Source: a virus. From it: DNA of 57,389 bases. Below the pieces are notes generated by a model that was not told the origin of the DNA, made no database searches, and saw only the letters and a list, made by a program, of their open reading frames with translations. The stretch lies in the IMG/VR virus record IMGVR_UViG_3300021091_000085, positions 1 through 57,389 of that record. One strand, written 5' to 3'. Shown piece by piece: positions 51,203 to 57,389 of the stretch. Every line of letters starts with the position of its first letter. Position 1 is the first letter of the stretch. The position numbers were made by a program, and so were the translations under genes.

Positions 51203-51910
51203 ATGTATATAAATTATATGTGGTTTGATTTTTACAATAAAACAATTTTCCAGCACTTATTTAAAACGGGTGGTCATTCCATTTACGCTGCATTTAGCGA
51301 ATATAGACAGGTTGATCAGCGTATGTTAATAAACTGGTGTGCTGATAAATTATATAGAGCACCTTACAATATACTACCAATGGATGTTGGTAATAGTCAT
51401 ATTACTTTTGATCAGTTTAATGTAATATACCCTAAAATAAATTTTAATGAATATTATAAATTTGCTTTTGTAAGAAACACATACGACGGGTTAGTTGCAG
51501 GTTACAAGTATAGTATGCAACATAGTTACTATTCTAATTTACCTGAAGGTATTAGAGAAAAATCTGCTCGCGCTTATACATTTAAACAACATGTTATGGG
51601 TGCTTGGGGTTACGATCATACACAATGGGATTTTTTGACATATAAAGGTGAATTTATAATGGATTTTGTTGGTAGATTTGAAAATTTACAAGAAGATTTT
51701 AATAAAGTGTGTATTAATGTGGGGTTACCTGTTTCGACGTTACCTAAGCTTAATGTATCAGATAGTCATTCATATATATTACCGGAAATAACAGAAAAAG
51801 CCAAAGAGCACTATTCGTTATGGTATACAGATGAACTAATAGATTTTGTCACCAAAAAAGCAAAAACTGAAATAGATTATTTTAATTTTAAATTCGAAGA
51901 CAAACGATAA
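51203..51910 (+). CDS. sulfotransferase-like protein
   Basis: 235 aa. The PAPS 5'-phosphosulfate-binding loop is present as FKTGGHSIYAAF (K21). The 3'-phosphate-binding element is KFAFVRNTYDGLVAGY, and FVGRFENLQEDFNKVC matches the later conserved segment. These are the Sulfotransfer_2-type motifs. It would move sulfate from PAPS to a sugar or tyrosine; the acceptor is unknown. With the glycosyltransferases it may decorate virion or host surface glycans. It ends convergently with a minus-strand gene. Confidence 0.8.
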   Translation: MYINYMWFDFYNKTIFQHLFKTGGHSIYAAFSEYRQVDQRMLINWCADKLYRAPYNILPMDVGNSHITFDQFNVIYPKINFNEYYKFAFVRNTYDGLVAGYKYSMQHSYYSNLPEGIREKSARAYTFKQHVMGAWGYDHTQWDFLTYKGEFIMDFVGRFENLQEDFNKVCINVGLPVSTLPKLNVSDSHSYILPEITEKAKEHYSLWYTDELIDFVTKKAKTEIDYFNFKFEDKR

Positions 51911-51912
51911 TA

Positions 51913-52239
51913 TTAAGTTGTTCTACTATCGTAATAATCAGAAATATCTTGCACTGATTGTGCACTAACTGCTAATTTTTCTTGGACCCAAGGTGGTACA
52001 TCATCAAGTTTTTTGAAATCTTCAGCTATACTACGTATATTTTTTGCTAACGATAAAAGATTTGACTTCACCATATCTTTGCGTCTATCATCATAGTTAT
52101 CATCTTTTACAGCAAAACCCGATGGTACATTAATTAACACTTGTTCATTATTACTTGGACCTACAGGTGACTCTGCAGCTGGACCTAAATTAGCTACATT
52201 TTCATAAAGTCTAAAAATTTGATGATTATCTGATGTCAT
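51913..52239 (-). CDS. small conserved late protein
   Basis: 108 aa from the ATG at 52,239, chosen because TAAATAAATG lies just upstream. MTSDNHQIFRLYENVANLGP and the end DVPPWVQEKLAVSAQSVQDI have the look of a small structural protein found in marine T4-like phages. It shares a divergent promoter spacer with the gene at 52,264. Function unknown. Confidence 0.65.
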   Translation of the reverse strand: MTSDNHQIFRLYENVANLGPAAESPVGPSNNEQVLINVPSGFAVKDDNYDDRRKDMVKSNLLSLAKNIRSIAEDFKKLDDVPPWVQEKLAVSAQSVQDISDYYDSRTT

Positions 52240-52263
52240 GCATTTATTTAATATAAATATATG
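52240..52263. promoter_or_regulatory. divergent late-type promoter
   Basis: 24 bases between two divergent ATGs. The plus strand has TATAAATA (52,252-52,259) four bases before its ATG, and the minus strand reads TAAATAAATGC before its own ATG. Both strands carry a late-type box in one very short spacer. Confidence 0.65.
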
Positions 52264-52594
52264 TATGAATTTCGATATGCTATTAAAGTTTATAGGTGGT
52301 AGTGATATAGCACATTCAATTTTAGAAAAACGTGGACCATCATTATCGGTAAAACGTGGAGAAAAATTGCCTGTAAGCAAAGGTGCAGGTTTAACGGCAA
52401 AAGGTAGAGCTAAGTATAATAGAGCGACTGGTAGTAAACTTAAAGCACCGGTTACAGGTAAAGTTAAAAAAGGATCTAAAGCCTCTAAAAGAAGAAAGAG
52501 TTTTTGTGCAAGATCAAGTGCGTGGATTCCAGCTGGTGGGTGTGCAGGTAAAAAAACAAGAGGTTGTGCAGCCCGTAGGAGATGGAAATGCTAA
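52264..52594 (+). CDS. basic Cys-containing phage protein (KRRKSFCAR family)
   Basis: 109 aa from the ATG at 52,264. An acidic/hydrophobic leader (MNFDMLLKFIGG) is followed by SKGAGLTAKGRAKYNRATGS, LKAPVTGKVKKGSKASKRRK, then SFCARSSAW and an Arg-rich end RRRWKC. This motif set is known from small uncharacterised phage proteins. It is highly cationic with four Cys in the last third. Probably binds DNA; head packaging is suggested by neighbours. Confidence 0.75.
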
Positions 52595-52631
52595 TTTACA
52601 ATGAATACAATAAATACATTTGAACAAGTAT

Positions 52632-52817
52632 ATGAATATAGATTATACAACATTAGAACAAACTAATTTTGATAGGTTGGTAAATAAAATTTTACAAGAA
52701 AAGAAAGATAGATGTTACCATAGAGCTGTTCAAGCATATGGAACCAAAACATCTGCTTATAGATCTGCAGCTATGGTAAAGTGTAGAAAAGGTAAAATTT
52801 GGAAAAAGAAAAAATAA
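52632..52817 (+). CDS. small basic protein, 61 aa
   Basis: Starts MNIDYTTLEQTNFDRLVNKI, with TNFDRLVNKILQEK resembling the head-targeting peptides of neighbours. The core DRCYHRAVQAY, SAYRSAAMVKCRKG is a recurrent small phage protein motif with two Cys. The end is poly-Lys (IWKKKK). An AATAAATA box (52,609-52,616) lies 15 bases upstream, the most T4-like spacing in this block. DNA-binding or packaged protein likely. Confidence 0.7.
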   Translation: MNIDYTTLEQTNFDRLVNKILQEKKDRCYHRAVQAYGTKTSAYRSAAMVKCRKGKIWKKKK

Positions 52818-52818
52818 T

Positions 52819-53076
52819 ATGGAAACATTTAAAAGTTATTGCGAAGCATCGGATAATTTACATCAATGGTTTAAAAGAAAAGCAAGAGACCCTAAAACGG
52901 GTAAAACTTACCATGGCTGGGTAAATTGTAAAACAGGTGGTCCATGTGGAAGAGCTTCTAAAAAGAAAGGTGGTAGTTACCCTGCATGTAGACCTACTAA
53001 ACAGGCTTGTAGATCTATAAAAAATAAAATGTATAAAAAAACAAGTTCAAAACGAGTAAATTGGAAAAATAAATAA
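52819..53076 (+). CDS. small basic protein, GWVNCKTGGPCGR family
   Basis: 85 aa. METFKSYCEASDN is a head-targeting-like leader with a C-E-A cleavage-type site. The core KTYHGWVNCKTGGPCGRAS, YPACRPTKQAC is a well-known but unexplained phage/bacterial motif (DUF5872-like) with four Cys that could bind zinc. Strongly basic. One base separates it from the preceding gene (TAATATG). Third of four cationic proteins in a row. Confidence 0.75.
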   Translation: METFKSYCEASDNLHQWFKRKARDPKTGKTYHGWVNCKTGGPCGRASKKKGGSYPACRPTKQACRSIKNKMYKKTSSKRVNWKNK

Positions 53077-53077
53077 T

Positions 53078-53449
53078 ATGAGTTTTGAAAATTATTTCAT
53101 GTCTAAAGGTGATTCAAAATACGTTGCAAAAATATTCCTATACAATAAAGGAAGGGTGTTGCTTTTACAGAAAGAAAACAACAAATGGCATTTACCTGGT
53201 GGTCATGTAAAAACTACTGAAACACCTTCAGAAGGGTTGGTTAGAGAAGTAAGAGAAGAAACAGATTTAAAAACCTTTACCCACCGTTTATATAGAAAAT
53301 TAAACACTTTATATTTGTATAAAGGTAAAACCAATCAAACAAAAATAGCATTAAGTAATGAGCATATAAACTATAAATGGATACCTGTAATCGATGTGGT
53401 TAAATACGATTTAACCGAAGATACTAAAGGTTACATTAAATATATATGA
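53078..53449 (+). CDS. NUDIX hydrolase
   Basis: 123 aa. The Nudix box runs GGHVKTTETPSEGLVREVREE then TDL, with the catalytic REVREE. An N-terminal strand set (VAKIFLYNKGRVLLLQ) precedes it. It would hydrolyse a nucleoside diphosphate linked to another group, such as oxidised dNTPs, ADP-ribose or mRNA caps. A late box (AATAAATA) ends two bases before the ATG. The leader MSFENYFMSKGD is again of the F-x-x-Y type. Substrate unknown. Confidence 0.85.
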   Translation: MSFENYFMSKGDSKYVAKIFLYNKGRVLLLQKENNKWHLPGGHVKTTETPSEGLVREVREETDLKTFTHRLYRKLNTLYLYKGKTNQTKIALSNEHINYKWIPVIDVVKYDLTEDTKGYIKYI

Positions 53450-53652
53450 ATAAATTATTACCATCTGATAAAGCTTGTGATTTGTTAATTGACAATTTTA
53501 ACGTGTTTATTGATAATTATCAAAAGTTTTATGATAAAGGTAGTAAATTAGCAGCACGTAAATCACGCAAAGCATTAGCAAATATGATAGTTCTTTGTAG
53601 AAAAGTCAGAAAAGAAATATTATTTGATAACACATTTAAAACTATGTTATGA
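53446..53652 (+). CDS. histone H1-like Hc1 family protein
   Basis: 68 aa. FYDKGSKLAARKSRKALANM and VRKEI match the Hc1 nucleoprotein pattern (KGNKAAGTRARKAL...). It is Lys/Arg-rich and helical. Chlamydial Hc1 condenses DNA, and marine phages carry similar genes. Its ATG overlaps the NUDIX stop (ATGA) and its stop overlaps the next gene, so the three are tightly coupled. It may compact phage DNA in the head or the host nucleoid. Confidence 0.72.
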   Translation: MNKLLPSDKACDLLIDNFNVFIDNYQKFYDKGSKLAARKSRKALANMIVLCRKVRKEILFDNTFKTML

Positions 53653-54086
53653 ACACATTTAACGAAACACTTAATAATATAATGCTTGAATATACCAACG
53701 ATAATGTATTGGGTAATACAGAAAAAATTTATATAGATGGTATAGGTGACACGGTATGCAAAGTAGATACAGGTAATAATGCTTTTAACGTGCTACATGG
53801 TATCAATATATCTAAAAACGGTGATGAAGTTGAATTTGATACTATAGAAGGTAAACGTGTAAAGAAAAAAATATTAGATAACGCAACGGTTAATATAGGG
53901 TCTGGTATTAAAGAAGAAAGACCAATAATGCATTTCAATATTAAATTAGGGGAAAAAGAATACCCAAATGTAAAATTCACTATTAGTGATCGCACTGAAA
54001 ATAGTGAACCCGTACTTTTGGGTAAAGAATTTCTTTCTGGCTTAAATAAGCTAATCGATATTAATAAAGACTTTAATATTAGCTAA
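53649..54086 (+). CDS. retropepsin-like aspartic protease with head-targeting leader
   Basis: 145 aa. MNTFNETLNNIMLEYTNDN is a capsid-targeting-like leader. VCKVDTGNNAFNVLHG carries the catalytic D40-T-G of single-domain retropepsins, and EPVLLGKEFLSGL is the following ILG-type strand. Homodimerisation would build the active site. Related bacterial proteins are annotated as putative ATP-dependent zinc proteases (RimB-like). Possibly a packaged protease. It overlaps the convergent tubulin gene by 8 bases. Confidence 0.72.
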   Translation: MNTFNETLNNIMLEYTNDNVLGNTEKIYIDGIGDTVCKVDTGNNAFNVLHGINISKNGDEVEFDTIEGKRVKKKILDNATVNIGSGIKEERPIMHFNIKLGEKEYPNVKFTISDRTENSEPVLLGKEFLSGLNKLIDINKDFNIS

Positions 54087-55188
54087 AAAGCTTTTTCAAT
54101 TCATTTAATTTTGCGGTAGGTTTACCTAAACCGCCTATTGCTGTAAATATACTCAACCCTGATTTATTTCCACGGTAAATACCTTGATGTACAGTAGAAT
54201 TAGTTTTTAGCATTCTTGTCAACTGTTCAAATGCCTGGTCAAGATATTCCTGAGGTATATTTTCTAATGCAGATGAATCACCTACGACAACTGCTGCTGC
54301 AACTGTACCGGTTGAAAGGTCTATATCACCAGAAAGAATGTTCTTTTTAAGATTATCTCTCATAGCTTTTGATATATTTGTACCATCCGACCATTGGGTG
54401 ACTTGAGTTGCACCGAAAACTATAACACCACTATCTAATACTGTCTTGTAGTCTTTATTGTCAAACGATGTATAGCTACTATTTTTTGTTATAATAGTAT
54501 TAAATAAATTAAACAAACTACAAACGCTATTATTAGACGTTGACCAGAACTGGTTGATACTAAGTCTTGGGTATATTGTATTAATTTTTTCATTATCAAT
54601 TATAATAAGAGGTGAAACAATACCGTCATCCACTAATTTTAACACCTCATTTAAGGTTTCGTATGCATTTTCAGCACATTTCTTACCTTCAGTGTTTTTT
54701 GGTAATGCTAAAAATACGCCTACTTTATTAGTAGTAGATTTAACCGAGTCTTGATAGTCTTTTGCTATTTGAACTAATTCAGCTGCAGTACCTGACCCCG
54801 TACCACCACCAGCTCCTGCACATATAAAGACTCTATCAAAGTTACCACCAAACGATTTCCTAAAAAGATCTAATACGTCTTCTTTATTATTGGTAATAAC
54901 CTGTTTTGCAACGTTTCTATTTTTTCCTGCACCTGAAGAATCACCAATTTTAAGTTTATTAGGAACTTCGATTGTTGCTAAATCCTGTTCAGCTGTGTTT
55001 ATAACGCATGCACGTTTATAACCGAGCTTATAAAACGTTTCTGCAATACGAGAACCACCTTGCCCTGCACCGACAAAGCAAAATTTAAAACCAACAGGTA
55101 TAGTATCTTCAATATCCGCATTAATTTGCTCACCCGGTATAGGAATATCAGGTAATTCCATGTCAAAGCTATCAGTATTATCACTCAT
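54079..55188 (-). CDS. tubulin/FtsZ-like GTPase
   Basis: 369 aa. The tubulin-type nucleotide site is clear: GAGQGGSRIAETF (T1, residues 40-52), CVINTAEQDLATI (T2-like), GDSSGAGKNRN (T3-like) and the signature FICAGAGGGTGSGT (T4, 122-134). The ribose/base region includes NAYETLNEVLKL and PLIIIDNEKI. The T7 catalytic loop is degenerate (ILSGDIDLSTG rather than NxDxxD). The N terminus has about 30 acidic residues before the fold. Phage tubulins (PhuZ, TubZ types) centre or move DNA by dynamic filaments. It follows a small gene and folE2 in one operon. Confidence 0.88.
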   Translation of the reverse strand: MSDNTDSFDMELPDIPIPGEQINADIEDTIPVGFKFCFVGAGQGGSRIAETFYKLGYKRACVINTAEQDLATIEVPNKLKIGDSSGAGKNRNVAKQVITNNKEDVLDLFRKSFGGNFDRVFICAGAGGGTGSGTAAELVQIAKDYQDSVKSTTNKVGVFLALPKNTEGKKCAENAYETLNEVLKLVDDGIVSPLIIIDNEKINTIYPRLSINQFWSTSNNSVCSLFNLFNTIITKNSSYTSFDNKDYKTVLDSGVIVFGATQVTQWSDGTNISKAMRDNLKKNILSGDIDLSTGTVAAAVVVGDSSALENIPQEYLDQAFEQLTRMLKTNSTVHQGIYRGNKSGLSIFTAIGGLGKPTAKLNELKKLFS

Positions 55189-55196
55189 AAATCTAT

Positions 55197-55733
55197 TTAT
55201 GATTTAGGTTTGAAAGCTTCAAGGAACAGTTCGAACAATGTTTTCTCTTTTTCAGGTAAAACCTCGAGTGGTATATCTATTACATCATCTTTACTGGTGT
55301 CTGTATCGTAATCACCATAGATTTTTTCATTATCAAATTCTGTAAAATCTAAGGTATTATTGACAACTTTAGTTGGTTGTTTAACAATAGTTGTAGATTC
55401 AAGTTTGTTTTTCTTTTTTATATCTTCAACAATAAGAGTACACAATTGTTGTGTTTCAATATCACGTTTTGATCTAGATAAGAAATCTTCGATCTCAGCT
55501 TTTGTAAAAATACCTTCTAATTTATCAATAGGGTTCTTTAACTCACCCCATATGTAGTGAATAAGGTATTTTTCGGTAATTTTGGCACAATCTCTAATTA
55601 CAAAATACGCTGAACGTTTAGTAACAGTAACCCCTGTATCGGGTTTAGCTGCAGCAGTCTTTGCTGGACCCAACAAAGCAGCTTGTTTACTTTGACTGAC
55701 GTTTAATATCTTATTTTCAAATGCGTATCCCAT
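55197..55733 (-). CDS. hypothetical protein upstream of the tubulin gene
   Basis: 178 aa. The N-terminal region is Ala-rich and flexible (SQSKQAALLGPAKTAAAK), the middle is a helical domain (YFVIRDCAKITEKYLIHYIWGE, FTKAEIEDFLSRSKR) and the C-terminal region is acidic (YGDYDTDTSKDDVIDIP) ending in LFELFLEAFKPKS. It sits 8 bases before the tubulin stop-to-start gap. An adaptor for the filament is an obvious guess by position only; no TubR-like HTH is evident. Confidence 0.62.
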   Translation of the reverse strand: MGYAFENKILNVSQSKQAALLGPAKTAAAKPDTGVTVTKRSAYFVIRDCAKITEKYLIHYIWGELKNPIDKLEGIFTKAEIEDFLSRSKRDIETQQLCTLIVEDIKKKNKLESTTIVKQPTKVVNNTLDFTEFDNEKIYGDYDTDTSKDDVIDIPLEVLPEKEKTLFELFLEAFKPKS

Positions 55734-55741
55734 AATTGTAT

Positions 55742-56791
55742 TTATCGAGGTACATGAATCAAGCTATTATACACTTCACGAGGTACACCAGGTCTAAACC
55801 CGTTAGGTATACCTTTTACAATAACTGCTATAGCATCATGACTGTGAAGACTTTCTTGATGAGATGCAACAATCTTAAAATCATTTATCCGAGAATCATC
55901 ATTTAGTTTAGCATATAAAAGTCGTACTGCATCTTCAACAAATTTAAGGTATGATCCATTAAGCTCAGCAAAAGCTTGTTCATCTTCACGTTTTACAACA
56001 ACTTGTGTTTCAGTTCTAAGTGCATCTAAGCAGTGATCATGAAGATCTTCTATCCAAACCATCTTATCGAACTGAACACTTATACGTGCCACACTACGCT
56101 GACTATGAGGCACCACAGCTCTATTACGATATTTTTCAGCATGTTGACTTAATTCATACGAACAAGGGCATGCTGAACTATATACAAAGTCAAAATGCAA
56201 ATATTTCTTAAAACTACCATTTGCATCAAGATCACCTTCAAGAGTTACATCATAATATTGATAACCTTTATTATCACTGCGTAAACTACGTTGGATAATA
56301 GGATAACTTATCTTCATCATGATACGTGCATCAAATGCGTTAAGTTTACCTTTATAATGATTGAGAACCTCTTCAATAATATCAATATTAAAGATCTTAT
56401 CTTTATAATCGTAAAAACTACGCATTATACGGCTCATATTAATACCTTTCTTATGAGCTTCGAGGCTAACCGTACCGGTAACACTGGTTTCGAGAGTTAT
56501 ATTTCCCCCATCTCTACAATGGTAGAGTAACGGTAATCTAAAATTATGTATACCAACTTGCTGAATTTCTACAGCAGCACCTTGAATTAAACTACTCGGA
56601 CCGTTTTGTAGATCAGGTAACGAATTTATATAATTATCATCAACACGCAAGTCAGAATCATATGTTCTGATTGGTGGTACATAAGTATCAGCCCATGTAT
56701 TACCGAGAATAGATTTTGCTTGTGTATCTTTCTCTCCTTGAAGCTCATCTTTAACATCGCCTAACCAGTCGTACCCTTTATTATTGGACAT
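55742..56791 (-). CDS. folE2: GTP cyclohydrolase I type B (FolE2)
   Basis: 349 aa. Signature motifs of FolE2/MptA: VGIHNFRLPLLY, SSACPCSYELS with the metal Cys, PHSQRSVARI and HQESLHSHDAIA. It converts GTP to dihydroneopterin triphosphate, the first step of both folate and 7-deazaguanine synthesis. QueC in this window makes the deazaguanine route more likely; queD and queE are not seen here. It is the promoter-proximal gene of the operon leading to the tubulin homologue. Confidence 0.92.
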   Translation of the reverse strand: MSNNKGYDWLGDVKDELQGEKDTQAKSILGNTWADTYVPPIRTYDSDLRVDDNYINSLPDLQNGPSSLIQGAAVEIQQVGIHNFRLPLLYHCRDGGNITLETSVTGTVSLEAHKKGINMSRIMRSFYDYKDKIFNIDIIEEVLNHYKGKLNAFDARIMMKISYPIIQRSLRSDNKGYQYYDVTLEGDLDANGSFKKYLHFDFVYSSACPCSYELSQHAEKYRNRAVVPHSQRSVARISVQFDKMVWIEDLHDHCLDALRTETQVVVKREDEQAFAELNGSYLKFVEDAVRLLYAKLNDDSRINDFKIVASHQESLHSHDAIAVIVKGIPNGFRPGVPREVYNSLIHVPR

Positions 56792-56847
56792 ACGATTATA
56801 TTAACTATTTTCCTTTTATTTTCAAGTTTATTTTTTAAATATTTTCT

Positions 56848-57389
56848 ATGAACAATACGGTATTAGTAACATGCCTCTATCATGTAAAGTATACACAACC
56901 TATAGGTGGTAGGGGGTATCCGGTAATAACATATTTTCCTTCATTGATCAATATCTTAAACTTTAACTTACCTATAATAATTTATACAGATCAGGAAACA
57001 GAGCATTTTATTCGCGAATTTTTACAAACATATAATCACGGTGTATTACCTGAATATGAAATACGGGTTCATGATTTATCTACATATAGACATTATAACA
57101 CAATATTAGAAAAGAAAGAAAAATATGTTAACCCTGAATATAGATATTACCATCGATGTGAGGTTTTATGCCATACAAAACTTTATTTTGCAGAACAAGC
57201 ATATAACAACAAATGGGGTAAAACAAATGTTGTATGGATTGATGCAGGTATTACTGAAGCAAGTAAAGTACCTATAAAATACGGTGGTACTGAGTTAGGT
57301 GAAGGTATAGCTATTGAAAGATATAAATTATCAAAATACCCACACAATAAAGAATGTGTTTTTACACCTGAATTAGGTATTTCTTTAGA
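56848..57389 (+). CDS. HtrL/YibB-like glycosyltransferase, truncated at the window edge
   Basis: The first 180 residues are in the window; no stop before the end. MNNTVLVTCLYHVKY, NLPIIIYTDQET, CHTKLYFAEQAY, then VVWIDAGIT (D132) repeat the order of motifs in the gene at 43,439, so the two are distant paralogues. A TTTTAAATA box precedes the ATG. It likely transfers a sugar to surface glycans. The rest of the gene lies outside. Confidence 0.75.
   Translation, partial: MNNTVLVTCLYHVKYTQPIGGRGYPVITYFPSLINILNFNLPIIIYTDQETEHFIREFLQTYNHGVLPEYEIRVHDLSTYRHYNTILEKKEKYVNPEYRYYHRCEVLCHTKLYFAEQAYNNKWGKTNVVWIDAGITEASKVPIKYGGTELGEGIAIERYKLSKYPHNKECVFTPELGISL

Noticed and set aside
54079-55188. Evidence for a jumbo-phage nucleus system around the tubulin gene
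   Set aside because: No chimallin-like shell protein or multi-subunit viral RNA polymerase is visible in the window; replication and transcription genes are T4-type.

Overview
This window is part of the genome of a tailed phage with a contractile tail, from the broad T4-like (Straboviridae/Kyanoviridae-type) group. It carries the T4 core set: large terminase (gp17), tail sheath (gp18), tail tube (gp19) and related tube-fold proteins, neck gp14, primase gp61, RNase H, clamp gp45, ssDNA-binding gp32, helicase gp41, UvsX, UvsY, UvsW, DNA polymerase gp43, gp46/gp47 and late sigma factor gp55. The DNA is strongly A+T-rich, true Shine-Dalgarno sequences are rare, and many starts are preceded by TAAATA boxes. 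Small marine-type accessory genes are common (NodU-like carbamoyltransferase, sulfotransferase, HtrL-like glycosyltransferases, 2-oxoglutarate dioxygenase, Hc1-like histone). This suggests an aquatic T4-like phage of an A+T-rich bacterium. The host cannot be named from the sequence.

Layout. 1-7,900 (minus strand): tRNA-Pro and tRNA-Gln, two HNH endonucleases, a TauD-like dioxygenase, a GNAT acetyltransferase and a class I ribonucleotide reductase operon (nrdA, small ORFs, nrdB). 7,900-16,200 (minus): packaging and tail genes, with a large intein inside the terminase. 16,237-21,186: three late plus-strand genes including neck gp14, then small minus-strand genes of unknown role and one more plus-strand virion-type gene. 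21,187-31,008 (minus): replication block of primase, RNase H, sugar epimerase, clamp, gp32, DHH phosphoesterase, helicase and a stand-alone class II glutamine amidotransferase. 31,063-32,124 (plus): an acidic virion-type protein. 32,121-43,404 (minus): QueC, carbamoyltransferase, UvsX, DNA polymerase, glycosyltransferases, gp46 and gp47. 43,439-48,466: HtrL-like glycosyltransferase (plus), then lipoprotein, gp55, P-loop kinase, UvsW and UvsY (minus). 48,538-54,086: a run of mostly small plus-strand late genes, several very basic, with a GIY-YIG nuclease, sulfotransferase, NUDIX hydrolase, Hc1-like histone and retropepsin-like protease. 54,079-56,791 (minus): a tubulin/FtsZ-like GTPase, an unknown partner and FolE2. 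56,848 to the end: a truncated second HtrL-like glycosyltransferase.

How the genes fit together. gp45, gp55 and TAAATA-type boxes imply T4-style clamp-activated late transcription. FolE2, QueC and a free glutamine amidotransferase are parts of a 7-deazaguanine pathway. Together with the neighbouring carbamoyltransferase they suggest a hypermodified guanine in phage DNA. Many plus-strand late proteins share a short N-terminal peptide resembling the T4 capsid-targeting sequence, so the 48.5-54 kb block may encode proteins packaged in the head. The strongest leads are the split Gat/QueC set with a zinc-site-less QueC, the tubulin homologue, the class 3 intein in the terminase, an NrdB lacking the radical tyrosine, and a hidden ORF between nrdA and nrdB that lacks a normal start codon.
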